24,568 nt of DNA from Bacteroidota bacterium (GTDB lineage: Bacteria > Bacteroidota > Bacteroidia > Bacteroidales > WCHB1-69). Both the position numbers and the translations under genes were made by a program. Position 1 is the first letter of the stretch, and every line of letters begins with the position of its first letter. Under the pieces are notes generated by a model. It made no database searches and was not told where the DNA came from. It saw only the letters and a program-made list of their open reading frames with translations. The stretch spans positions 1 to 24,568 of the forward strand of contig JAEZOU010000006.1 in the NCBI GenBank assembly GCA_023413895.1, in the 5' to 3' direction. This document shows, one piece after another, positions 1 through 6,859 of this stretch.

Positions 1-537
1 GGAGATAATGCTTGGACATTACATAGGGATGCGGGGATTAGCTTTGAAAAGGCTATTGAACTGATGAAAGCCCAAGGTTTCGTGTTTACAGATAATGACC
101 AAAAGGTTAAAGTACAAGTTGGTGATCGCGTTCAAGTGTCCGAACCTTCTTATAACAAGTATGATATTCCATATAGGCCACCTGCATCTGGTAGAATTGA
201 CTATTCTCCATTCAATGTTGAAGATATTGTCTTGCTTTTTGTTCCCGTCAAATGGAAGGTGGGTGATTTGTTATTTCGACATAAAGCAGTGAAGTTTTGG
301 AGACCAGGCTCACACAAATCTGAGACAAAGTGGTTGAATCAATTCGCAAACCGAGGTTGGACACCTGAAGATGTTACTTACACCATTAAAACAGGAAAAT
401 CTTATCCAGCAACTAATATGATTAACAAAGCGAATGGGGCAACAAGATTCCAAAATCCGAAAACAGGGAAATCGATAGTTATAGACGATAAAACTTATGA
501 ATTAATACAAGTTGGTGGGGAAAATTTTAAATGGTAA
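1..537 (+). CDS. C-terminus of a polymorphic toxin with a colicin E5-like ribonuclease domain (5' end outside window)
   Basis: The frame is open from base 1, so the ATG at 64 is internal and only the last 178 residues of a longer protein are visible. The final ~70 residues (about 325-534) resemble the colicin E5 RNase domain: RGWTPEDV near visible residue 118 matches the ERGWTEDD region of E5, followed by a basic TGKS segment, a Gly/Thr-rich turn, KTGKSIVIDD and a terminal Trp. From family knowledge, E5-type domains cut tRNAs in the anticodon loop (Tyr, His, Asn, Asp). A short hydrophobic stretch (VEDIVLLFVPV) precedes the toxin domain, as in linkers of RHS-type toxins, but the carrier is not visible. 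A small gene 4 bp downstream is the natural immunity candidate. The domain call rests on remembered motifs and is moderately sure; activity is inferred. Confidence 0.7.
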   Translation, partial: GDNAWTLHRDAGISFEKAIELMKAQGFVFTDNDQKVKVQVGDRVQVSEPSYNKYDIPYRPPASGRIDYSPFNVEDIVLLFVPVKWKVGDLLFRHKAVKFWRPGSHKSETKWLNQFANRGWTPEDVTYTIKTGKSYPATNMINKANGATRFQNPKTGKSIVIDDKTYELIQVGGENFKW

Positions 538-541
538 TGAT

Positions 542-769
542 ATGAAAAGGATTATTTACATAGAATTATTAAATGAAGGAGTAGTTTCTTATAGACCTGT
601 GCTATCCGAATTTGTTTGTAACAACATTTATATACTTGGAAAAAAAGACGATGATTCGGAGGAATGGGCATTTAATCCAGGGGAATATGTTGTTACTGAA
701 CCACATACTTTTAGTGACGGAACCAAATATCCTCTTGCTATAAATAGACTTGGTTTGCATAAAGATTGA
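542..769 (+). CDS. Putative immunity protein for the E5-like toxin
   Basis: This 75-residue acidic protein starts 4 bp after the toxin stop codon. An in-frame start at 512 would lie inside the toxin gene; the ATG at 542, giving MKRIIYIELL, is preferred because it avoids the overlap. The pattern LNEGVVSYRPV...NNIYIL..DDDSEEWAFNPGE.V recalls a widespread family of small proteins with WRPV, DPEDE.WEF and PPG motifs, many found next to toxins. It has no signal peptide or membrane segment, so it should act in the cytoplasm, where an RNase toxin would need neutralising. It does not resemble the sequence of classical ImmE5. The immunity role is inferred from position, size and charge. Confidence 0.6.
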   Translation: MKRIIYIELLNEGVVSYRPVLSEFVCNNIYILGKKDDDSEEWAFNPGEYVVTEPHTFSDGTKYPLAINRLGLHKD

Positions 770-897
770 TAGAAAACTATATAACGTGGGAGAAATATAG
801 TTGTATGAATTATACGAGTTATAGGGACAATCAGAAAAATGGAAAGACTTCAACAGACATGGGGAACGATTAAATAATAAATAGAATAGACATTGTT

Positions 898-1344
898 ATG
901 AAAAAAATTATTGTGACATTATTAGTATGCATTATTATAATGCTGGCGGGATGTAATCAACCACGTGATATAGATCGTGCTGTCGCCCACGCATATAAAC
1001 AATGCGTTAGAAGCAACAACTATACAATAGATTTTTCTACATTGTTGCCTTTTGAATGGGACACTATGTGCTATTATTCAGGTGCATATGACTTTGCTTA
1101 CATACTTGAAGATTTACATACTACTCCGCAAGCAATAACATATTCAGATGTTGGTTCAAAGATCTATTTCCTATATCAAGGTCATATTGTTTATCAGAAG
1201 GGGTGGTTCCCTTATCCAGAACCGAAAAAGAACACCATCTATTTTGATACTCCTCTAAAAAAATTTAGAGTTGGTAAAGCTAATGCAAGGTTTGTAGTAG
1301 CAAGAATTGGAAATCGTTATAGTTTATCGTTTATACAAGAATAG
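898..1344 (+). CDS. Small putative lipoprotein of unknown function
   Basis: This 148-residue protein begins with a lysine-rich n-region, a hydrophobic core and a lipobox (MLAGC, Cys19), so it should be exported and lipid-anchored. The mature part starts NQPRDIDRAV and has several Tyr/Phe-rich stretches (YYSGAYDFAYIL, YPEPKKNTIYF). I recognise no family. It lies about 130 bp after the immunity candidate, in the accessory stretch to the left of a decayed insertion sequence. Lipoproteins are often found in toxin/immunity clusters, but nothing in the sequence ties this one to the toxin. The region 770-897 before it contains no convincing gene or promoter. Confidence 0.6.
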   Translation: MKKIIVTLLVCIIIMLAGCNQPRDIDRAVAHAYKQCVRSNNYTIDFSTLLPFEWDTMCYYSGAYDFAYILEDLHTTPQAITYSDVGSKIYFLYQGHIVYQKGWFPYPEPKKNTIYFDTPLKKFRVGKANARFVVARIGNRYSLSFIQE

Positions 1345-1541
1345 TGTTTGTTTTCTTTGATATTGATTGTTTTTTCTATTCCTATCCGTAACAAACTCTG
1401 AACCATGTATGCCGTATGTTATAGGTTTGTGTCAGTGAAATAGTTCTCTCAAGGTGACAAAAATGAAAGAAAACTCCATTAGGTCGGCTACGTTTATACT
1501 GAATAATACGCTTAAATAAGCCCCCTGTTTTTATTTTCTTG
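1345..1541. other. AT-rich intergenic region without a supported gene
   Basis: Only very short reading frames are present, for example an 18-codon frame from 1463 that has no supporting context. No tRNA, no clear terminator and no TAnnTTTG promoter box were found. Confidence 0.5.
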
Positions 1542-1657
1542 CATAATTGAGTTCGCTTGAAAAAATACGATTAGCAAAAATATTGCATTTGATAATTAAG
1601 TGGTTCCAAAGCAAAATAATCGTTTTTTTGACTTTTTCAAGTGGACTCATAATTGAG
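1542..1657. repeat. MITE-like element: inverted termini flanked by 10-bp direct repeats
   Basis: The 10-mer CATAATTGAG occurs at 1542-1551 and again, in the same orientation, at 1648-1657. The 96 bp between them have imperfect inverted ends: CTTGAAAAA followed by ACGATTA on the left, and TAATCG followed by TTTTTCAAG on the right. Direct repeats around inverted termini are the usual mark of a transposon insertion. No coding capacity is left, so this is either a MITE or a deleted insertion sequence. The same inverted sequence could also be an RNA hairpin. The repeats are read directly; the mobile origin is inferred. Confidence 0.5.
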
Positions 1658-1674
1658 ATTATTTTCTCTATTTT

Positions 1675-1793
1675 GGGACGGCCAGGCACGCTATCCATTC
1701 AAACTTCGCGGCAAGCCGCTCGTAACCGTTCCTATCGTTGTCGTAGACATCAAGGAAACAAAAACCGTAGTCAATCAGCGCGACTGCGGTTTT
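1675..1793. other. GC-rich orphan patch ending in a terminator-like hairpin
   Basis: Base composition changes abruptly to GC-rich compared with the AT-rich flanks. An open frame on the plus strand (RYPFKLRGKPLV...) and one on the minus strand (ALIDYGFCFLDVYDNDRNG) both look protein-like, and I cannot tell which, if either, was once coding. The last 33 bp (1761-1793) form a 12-bp stem with one G-U pair and a 9-nt loop. Read on the minus strand it is followed by a T-run, like an intrinsic terminator. The patch directly touches the left inverted repeat of the IS256-type element. It is probably a gene remnant; identity unknown. Confidence 0.4.
1761..1793 (-). terminator. Terminator-like hairpin next to the IS left end
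   Basis: AAAACCGTAGTC (1761-1772) pairs with GACTGCGGTTTT (1782-1793) around a 9-nt loop. On the minus strand the stem is followed by TTTTTGTTT. It may have ended a minus-strand gene that is now lost. Confidence 0.45.
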
Positions 1794-1833
1794 GGTAGTA
1801 TCCCCAAAAGTGTGTAATTTCCAGCAAATATGA

Positions 1834-1841
1834 TATATTTG
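1834..1841 (+). promoter_or_regulatory. Promoter -7 box (TATATTTG) of the IS transposase
   Basis: TATATTTG followed by C fits the Bacteroidota TAnnTTTG(C) box and lies about 20 bp before the transposase start at 1862, just inside the left inverted repeat. Confidence 0.55.
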
Positions 1842-1861
1842 CAAAACTAAAAAATAAACAA

Positions 1862-2379
1862 ATGGAAATTACACAAGCGCAAAAGTACGAAATTTTAGAA
1901 CACGAATTGCTCAACGGAGCAGGATTGGAAGAGATTTTGAAGAAAAGTCTCGAAATTTTAATGAAATCGGAACGCGAAATCCACAATGAAAATTACTTGG
2001 ATTACAGCAATGGCTATCGTTACCGAAAGATTTACGGCAGTGTTTGAGGAGTTATACGGCAAGAAATACAGCACCAGCCAAGTAAGCCGTATGTTCGATT
2101 ATGCCCGAAAGGAAAAACAAATATACTTGGCTGTCAAGCAAACTCCAAAACGAGCGTTTAGCACTTCATTTCACCTATCTAAACTACAACTACAACATCA
2201 GATCCATGATTTACACGAACTGGATTGAACGATTAAACAAAACGTTTAAGAAGAGCCTGAGAGTTCGTGGCGCTTTGGCGGGACTAATACTTTTATATGG
2301 TGTCGCAACGGAAATGAGCTGCTACAACTACCCGATTACTGCTTTTGTTCACGAGCAACAACACTTTCGGTGGAATTAG
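1862..2379 (+). pseudogene. IS256-family transposase, internally deleted and frameshifted
   Basis: Three pieces of one transposase survive in different frames. The N-terminus (1862 to ~2030) reads MEITQAQKYEILEHELLNGA, then SEREIHNEN and DYSNGYR, a typical IS256 N-terminal pattern. After a frame change at about 2030, ELYGKKYSTSQVSRMFDYAR (2047-2106) corresponds to the region where IS256 enzymes have their ELYG...S.S.VSRI segment. A further frame (about 2140-2379) holds FTYLNYN and SMIYTNWIERLNKTFKK, the conserved C-terminal motif, ending HFRWN. Most of the DDE catalytic core between these pieces is absent, so no active enzyme can be made. Confidence 0.8.
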
Positions 2380-2432
2380 CTTTGAAGTGTGATGAAACGG
2401 AGGCTGGCCGAAGTGAAAACACACTTCAAAGC
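2379..2432 (+). repeat. 13-bp perfect inverted repeat inside the IS right part
   Basis: GCTTTGAAGTGTG (2379-2391) is exactly complementary to CACACTTCAAAGC (2420-2432), with a 28-nt loop. It lies at the end of the transposase remnant and shares the AAGTGTG core with the element's terminal repeat. No T-run follows, so a terminator role is unlikely. Confidence 0.6.
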
Positions 2433-2472
2433 ATAAAAAATTATAAATTACTCGCAAATGTCAAAAAAAATA

Positions 2473-2480
2473 TATCTTTG
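2473..2480 (+). promoter_or_regulatory. Outward-facing promoter-like box in the IS right end
   Basis: TATCTTTG followed by CAC fits the Bacteroidota -7 consensus and points out of the element to the right. A transcript from here would run through the right inverted repeat and stop at the hairpin at 2561-2578. No coding sequence lies in that span. Confidence 0.45.
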
Positions 2481-2550
2481 CACAAACAATTTTTACACAC
2501 TTTTCGGGATAGTATCAAAAAAAAGAAAAATCCTGCCTGTGGCGGGTTGC

Positions 2551-2586
2551 GAAAAAAAAACCAGCAGAATTCTGCTGGCTTTTTTG
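2551..2586. terminator. Bidirectional intrinsic terminator
   Basis: A perfect 18-bp palindrome, CCAGCAGAATTCTGCTGG (2561-2578), has an A-run on its left and CTTTTTTG on its right, so it works on either strand. On the minus strand it ends the oxidoreductase operon, whose last stop codon is about 20 bp away. Confidence 0.85.
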
Positions 2587-2598
2587 TTTGGGTAACGA

Positions 2599-3150
2599 TT
2601 AAAGAACGTTGAAAGGTGTAAGAAGTCCCTTTCCGATTTCAACAGCTTTAATGTTATCTGGAATAAGGTGGTGGTGGCGTTCTGGAAGAGATTTTTGCAA
2701 ACCTTTTTCCAACATTTCGCGAGTTACGATAGGTTTAACAGCCAAGAAACCACCGAGAATAATCATATTGAAAAGTTTCATAATACCAATTTCTGAAGCT
2801 TTGTCAGCAGCAGCCACTTGGTAGATGTTGATATCTTTTCTTGTTGGGTGGTGAGAGATACCGTTTGGATCGTAAATTAAGAGCCCACCAGGTTTAACTG
2901 AGGATTCAAATTTATCCATTGATTGTTGATTCAAGATGATAGCGGTATCAAACTGATTAAGATATGGTGAGCAGATTCTTTCGTCGCTGAGGATAACAGT
3001 TACGTTAGAAGTACCTCCACGCATTTCTGGACCGTAAGAAGGCAACCAGCTCACCTCTTTATTTTGCATAATGCCGGCGTATGCCAAAATTTTACCCATT
3101 GAGAGCACACCTTGACCGCCGAAGCCTGCTATAATTATTTCTTCTGTCAT
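2599..3150 (-). CDS. 2-oxoacid:ferredoxin oxidoreductase, gamma subunit
   Basis: This 183-residue protein is the catalytic gamma subunit that forms the acyl-CoA-binding part of archaeal-type four-subunit 2-oxoacid:ferredoxin oxidoreductases. It opens with the nucleotide-binding loop AGFGGQGVLSMGK (about residues 8-20), then SYGPEMRGGTSNVTV, both hallmarks of the family. Its length is normal. It is the last gene of the operon, 23 bp after the beta subunit and just before a strong terminator. The substrate (2-oxoglutarate, branched-chain 2-oxoacid or other) cannot be read from the sequence; genes in this arrangement are often labelled Kor or Vor. Confidence 0.9.
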   Translation of the reverse strand: MTEEIIIAGFGGQGVLSMGKILAYAGIMQNKEVSWLPSYGPEMRGGTSNVTVILSDERICSPYLNQFDTAIILNQQSMDKFESSVKPGGLLIYDPNGISHHPTRKDINIYQVAAADKASEIGIMKLFNMIILGGFLAVKPIVTREMLEKGLQKSLPERHHHLIPDNIKAVEIGKGLLTPFNVL

Positions 3151-3173
3151 TTTCTTATCAATTTTAATGTTTA

Positions 3174-4016
3174 CTATTTTTTTCTCAATGAGTAAGTTTT
3201 TTCATTGGGGGCATCGTAGGTGCCTAAGCGGTCAATGAATGGTTGTTGATATTTGCCATCAACTTTCATATCTCCTAATGGGAAATATTCGAGCATATTG
3301 TCTGCCAACCATTGATTAGCTTGGTTTGGAGTCATTTTCCAACCTGAGTTACAGTTAGAAACAACTTCTACGAAAGAAACACCTTTGTTAAGCTTTTGGT
3401 TTTCGAAAGCTTGGCGAATCGCTTTTTTACATTTGCGTGCTAATGCAGGAGTGTAAACAGCTTGGCGAGTTACGAAATATGTACCAGGAAGTTGTGCCAA
3501 CATTTCGGTAATTCTCATTGTGTGTCCCATAATTTGAGGGTCACGACCATAAGGACTGGTGGAAGTTTCCATACCTTCGAGGGTTGTTGGAGCCATTTGA
3601 CCGCCAGTCATACCATAAATACCGTTGTTGATAAAGATCATAGTAACGTTTTCGCCGCGGTTACAAGCGTGCATAACTTCACCACATCCAATAGATGCTA
3701 AGTCACCGTCACCTTGGTAAGAGAAAACGAAGTTTTCTGGATACAATCTTTTAACTGCAGAAGCGATAGCGGGAGCGCGACCGTGAGCTGCTTCGATAAA
3801 GTCAACATCGAAGTAGTTGTATGCCAACACTGAGCAACCAACAGGAGCAATACCGATAGTTCTATCTTGAATTCCCATCTCTTCGATTACTTCAGCCACC
3901 ATTCTATGAACTGTACCGTGTCCGCAACCAGGGCAATAGTGCATAACAGCATCAGTCAAAACTGGCGTACGTTTATACACCAAATTTTCGGGTTTTATAA
4001 TATCTTCTCTTGTCAT
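3174..4016 (-). CDS. 2-oxoacid:ferredoxin oxidoreductase, beta subunit (TPP-binding)
   Basis: This 280-residue subunit binds thiamine pyrophosphate and carries out oxidative decarboxylation of a 2-oxoacid together with the alpha subunit. The N-terminal CPGCGHGTVHR (about residues 28-38) and the TPP/Mg motif GDGDLASIGCGE...NNGIYGMTGGQ are clear. The distal cysteine-rich ferredoxin part is absent, as expected where a separate ferredoxin-like subunit exists. It lies 11 bp after the alpha subunit, so the two are probably co-translated. Usual length for the family. In Bacteroidota it is often called 2-oxoglutarate oxidoreductase, but the substrate is not proven here. Confidence 0.92.
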   Translation of the reverse strand: MTREDIIKPENLVYKRTPVLTDAVMHYCPGCGHGTVHRMVAEVIEEMGIQDRTIGIAPVGCSVLAYNYFDVDFIEAAHGRAPAIASAVKRLYPENFVFSYQGDGDLASIGCGEVMHACNRGENVTMIFINNGIYGMTGGQMAPTTLEGMETSTSPYGRDPQIMGHTMRITEMLAQLPGTYFVTRQAVYTPALARKCKKAIRQAFENQKLNKGVSFVEVVSNCNSGWKMTPNQANQWLADNMLEYFPLGDMKVDGKYQQPFIDRLGTYDAPNEKTYSLRKK

Positions 4017-4027
4017 AATTCTAAGTT

Positions 4028-5110
4028 CTATTTATTTATCAATTTTTTTAAAGCCTCAAGTACTTCGATAGGAGTAGGAATAACGCCACCATATCTTCCG
4101 AAGTGTTCTACAGGTACTTTGCAATCTACAGCTAGTTTGATGTCTTCGATCATTTGACCTGCGCTCATCTCAACGCTGAGGATTTTCTTCATACGACCAC
4201 CAATTTCGCGAATAGCTTTGGTTGGGAATGGCCACAAAGTAATAGGACGGATAAGACCCACTTTAATACCTTCTGCGCGTGCTAATTCAACTGCTTTTTG
4301 GCAGATACGAGCTGCTGAACCGTATGCTACAAAGATATATTCAGCATCGTCGCAATGGATTGCTTCGTGACGAGCTTCTTTCTCTTCGCATTCTCTATAT
4401 TTAGCTTGGATGCGGTCGTTGATTTTCTCTTGTTTAAGAGCTTCCAATTCCAAAGAGGTTACAATATTGTGTCCGCGGCTTGCTGGTTTTCCCATTGCTG
4501 CCCATGGACATTCTTTTGCAATCTCTTCATTGGTGCGGCGTGGAGTGTAGTCGTCAACTTCCACCTTTTCCATTACCTGACCAATAACACCATCAGAAAG
4601 AATAATCGCTGGATTTCTATATTTGAAAGCTAAGTCGAAACCTAATTTTACAAAATCATACATCTCTTGTACTGATGCTGGTGCTAAGGTAATCAAACGA
4701 TAGTCACCATGACCACCACCTTTTGTAGTTTGGAAATAGTCAGATTGTGATGGTTGGATAGTTCCTAAACCTGGGCCACCTCTTACTACGTTAACGCAAA
4801 GTGCAGGAAGTTCAGCACCTGCAATGTAAGAAAGTCCTTCTTGCATAAGGCTGATACCTGGACTTGATGAAGAGGTCATTACTTTTTTGCCAGTAGCAGC
4901 ACCACCATAAACCATGTTGATAGATGCAGCTTCACTTTCGGCTTGAAGAACAACCATTCCTGTTGTCAAATATGGTCTTTCTGCCATCAGATGTTCCAAA
5001 ACTTCTGATTGCGGAGTGATAGGATAACCGAAATAGCCGTCACAGCCACAACGAATGGCAGCTTCTGCGATAGCTTGGTTACCTTTCAATAATTTTAATT
5101 CTTTTGCCAT
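4028..5110 (-). CDS. 2-oxoacid:ferredoxin oxidoreductase, alpha subunit (VorB/KorA-like)
   Basis: This 360-residue alpha subunit contains the pyrimidine-binding half of the TPP site and the transketolase C-terminal-like domain. Visible signatures are GYPITPQSEVLEHL near residue 28, QAESEAASINMVYGGA, the SSSSPGISLMQEGLSYIAGA segment and RGGPGLGTIQPSQSDY. The C-terminal domain begins near YIFVAYGSAARI and includes GLIRPITLWPFP. Length and motifs match proteins usually labelled 3-methyl-2-oxobutanoate dehydrogenase subunit VorB in Bacteroidota. It sits 52 bp after the ferredoxin-like subunit and 11 bp before beta. The substrate range is unproven. Confidence 0.92.
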   Translation of the reverse strand: MAKELKLLKGNQAIAEAAIRCGCDGYFGYPITPQSEVLEHLMAERPYLTTGMVVLQAESEAASINMVYGGAATGKKVMTSSSSPGISLMQEGLSYIAGAELPALCVNVVRGGPGLGTIQPSQSDYFQTTKGGGHGDYRLITLAPASVQEMYDFVKLGFDLAFKYRNPAIILSDGVIGQVMEKVEVDDYTPRRTNEEIAKECPWAAMGKPASRGHNIVTSLELEALKQEKINDRIQAKYRECEEKEARHEAIHCDDAEYIFVAYGSAARICQKAVELARAEGIKVGLIRPITLWPFPTKAIREIGGRMKKILSVEMSAGQMIEDIKLAVDCKVPVEHFGRYGGVIPTPIEVLEALKKLINK

Positions 5111-5162
5111 TTCTCTAAGTTGTTAATTGTTAATTGTATTAATTCTTTCTTATGTACCTAGG

Positions 5163-5384
5163 TTATTCTTTTGCGCGGTAAACTTCAATTACGCCATCAG
5201 GACAAATAACTGCACAGCTTGCACAGCCTACGCATGCGTTTTCGTCCACAAGTTCTAGGTAGTTATATCCTTTTGCATTTACCTTTTTGGAGAGGGCAAT
5301 GCATTTGTTAGGACATCCGGTGATGCAAACTGCACAACCTTTACACTTTTCAGTGTCAATAACTAATGCTCCTTTAAATGCCAT
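5163..5384 (-). CDS. Ferredoxin-like delta subunit, 2x[4Fe-4S]
   Basis: This 73-residue protein carries two complete CxxCxxCxxxCP motifs, CKGCAVCITGCP (residues 14-25) and CVGCASCAVICP (residues 51-62), each able to bind one [4Fe-4S] cluster. It is the electron-transfer subunit of the oxidoreductase encoded by the next three genes and hands electrons to free ferredoxin. It is the first gene of the oxidoreductase part of the cluster, 118 bp after rnfC, which is enough room for a separate promoter. Confidence 0.92.
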   Translation of the reverse strand: MAFKGALVIDTEKCKGCAVCITGCPNKCIALSKKVNAKGYNYLELVDENACVGCASCAVICPDGVIEVYRAKE

Positions 5385-5447
5385 AGTTTTATAATTTAAT
5401 GTTATTAATTTGATTTATAGTGATTTGTCTTTTTTCTAAACAGGGTA

Positions 5448-5455
5448 CGAAATTA
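5448..5455 (-). promoter_or_regulatory. Possible -7 box for the oxidoreductase genes
   Basis: On the minus strand, TAATTTCG in the rnfC-delta subunit gap resembles the TAnnTTTG box with one mismatch, about 64 bp before the ATG. It is weak, and the operon may also be read through from the rnfB promoter. Confidence 0.3.
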
Positions 5456-5502
5456 CAACTTTTTTTAATATAAAATCGATTCTTTCAATTTTTTTTCAGA
5501 TT

Positions 5503-6834
5503 TTATTTCTTTTGACTTCTACTTCTAATCATTGCACCCGTTTTGTTTTTTCCTAACCTGATAAAGTCGGTGAGAGGACGAGCAGCAGGGCAGGTGAATG
5601 AGCAGGAACCACATTCGCAACAATTCATGATGCCGTTAGCCTCACAATCTTCCCAACGTCCTTTCTCTGAAAGTGTTGCAATAAGTACAGGTTGAAGTCC
5701 CATTGGACACCCATAAACACATTTTCCGCATCTAAGACAAGCGGTTACTTCCGCACGTTTGCTCTCCTTTTCATCCATTAAAAGTAAGCTTGACATTCCC
5801 TTTACGGTATAGCAATTCAGGTTTGACATCGCTTTGCCCATCATTGGGCCACCAGCAATTACTTTACCAATACCTTCAGGAATGGTTACGGTATCAAGAA
5901 TTTCTTGAACAGGAGTTCCTAAGCGTACACGGTAGTTCTTGCGGTTTTGTAATGTTTTCCCCGTAACAGTGAGGAAGGTCTCTATCAATGGACGATTTTT
6001 CTGAACCGCATAGTAAACAGCATGGCAAGTAGAAATGTTGTTGACAATAACGCCTACTTCAATCGGTAATTTTCCATTCGGTACTTCTCTGCCAGTGAGC
6101 GCCTTGATAAGTTGCTTTTCTGCACCTTGTGGATATTTAGGTTTTAAAGGAATAATCTCAATTTCAGGAATGTTAGCTGTCAACTCTTTAAAGTGTTTTA
6201 TCGCATCAGGTTTGTTGGCTTCGATGCCGATTAGCGCTTTGGGGGCACCTGAAGCTATCAACAATGCTTTGATACCCACTATGCATTTGTCGGCATTTTC
6301 TAACATAAGTCGATGGTCAACAGTGATATAGGGCTCACACTCGGCAGCATTTACCAACAGATAATCTACTTTTTTGTCGGGTGGAAGCATATATTTTACG
6401 TGAGCGGGGAAACAAGCTCCTCCCAAACCAACAATTCCACAATCCTTAATCCTGTCAATAATCTCCTTTTTAGAAAGAGTAATCTCCTCTTTTAATTCAG
6501 GAGATCGGTCAATGCTTTCATCCCATTCATCTCCTTGTACTTCAATAATAACGGCGTTCTTTTTGAAGCCAAGTGCATCGGTGACAGTTTCTATACTTTT
6601 CACCACGCCAGAAAAAGGAGAGTGTACATTGGCACAGATGACAGCTTCTGCTTTTCCAATCAATTGACCAACTTTCACATAATCACCTTTTTGTACAATA
6701 GGGGTTGATGGAGCTCCCAAGTTTTGCTGGAGCAGAACTGTTCCCACTTTGGGAAGAGGAAACTCTTCAATAGCGTTACTTTTAGAAAATTTATTTTCAG
6801 CAGGATGGATTCCACCGATTTTAAAGGTTTTCAT
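5503..6834 (-). CDS. rnfC: Rnf electron transport complex subunit C
   Basis: This 443-residue protein is the NADH/FMN-binding peripheral subunit of Rnf, the membrane complex that couples ferredoxin oxidation and NAD reduction to ion export. Visible features are the glycine-rich flavin/NADH loop GLGGACFPAHVKY (about residues 136-148), LLVNAAECEPYITVDHRLM, the IVNNISTCHAVYYA segment and VIAGGPMMG. Two cluster-binding motifs follow near the C-terminus: CLRCGKCVYGCP and CCECGSCSFTCP. The length is that of short RnfC proteins without a repeat-rich tail. It starts 25 bp after rnfB. rnfD does not follow: the next gene downstream belongs to the oxidoreductase. Confidence 0.95.
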   Translation of the reverse strand: MKTFKIGGIHPAENKFSKSNAIEEFPLPKVGTVLLQQNLGAPSTPIVQKGDYVKVGQLIGKAEAVICANVHSPFSGVVKSIETVTDALGFKKNAVIIEVQGDEWDESIDRSPELKEEITLSKKEIIDRIKDCGIVGLGGACFPAHVKYMLPPDKKVDYLLVNAAECEPYITVDHRLMLENADKCIVGIKALLIASGAPKALIGIEANKPDAIKHFKELTANIPEIEIIPLKPKYPQGAEKQLIKALTGREVPNGKLPIEVGVIVNNISTCHAVYYAVQKNRPLIETFLTVTGKTLQNRKNYRVRLGTPVQEILDTVTIPEGIGKVIAGGPMMGKAMSNLNCYTVKGMSSLLLMDEKESKRAEVTACLRCGKCVYGCPMGLQPVLIATLSEKGRWEDCEANGIMNCCECGSCSFTCPAARPLTDFIRLGKNKTGAMIRSRSQKK

Positions 6835-6859
6835 ATATTAAGGATAATTAGTAATCAAA

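Larger units (their letters stand above)
1794..2516 (+). mobile_element. Decayed IS256-family insertion sequence (about 723 bp)
   Basis: Imperfect terminal inverted repeats of 24 bp (21 matches by eye) lie at 1794-1817 and 2493-2516, sharing the core TTACACACTTTT. Between them is a transposase remnant recognisable as IS256/Mutator type. Complete members are about 1.3 kb, so nearly half the element is missing. I see no target-site duplication: the left flank is tgcggtttt and the right flank an A-run, so one end may have been rearranged. The element is not expected to move by itself. It marks the border between the toxin region and the core metabolic operon. Confidence 0.75.

Noticed and set aside
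64..537. Start of the toxin gene at the ATG at 64
   Set aside because: The frame is open from base 1 with protein-like sequence before this ATG, so it is an internal Met of a gene cut by the window edge.
512..541. Upstream start for the immunity gene
   Set aside because: It overlaps the toxin end and adds ten residues of unlike composition; ATG at 542 preferred.
805..873. 22-residue ORF between the immunity gene and the lipoprotein
   Set aside because: No promoter or recognised pattern; may be decayed DNA but cannot be supported.
1463..1519. 18-residue ORF in the accessory intergenic region
   Set aside because: Too short, without promoter or neighbour support.
2370..2612. 80-codon ORF across the IS right end
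   Set aside because: It runs through the inverted repeat, terminal repeat and terminator, with low-complexity Lys/Asn runs; chance frame.
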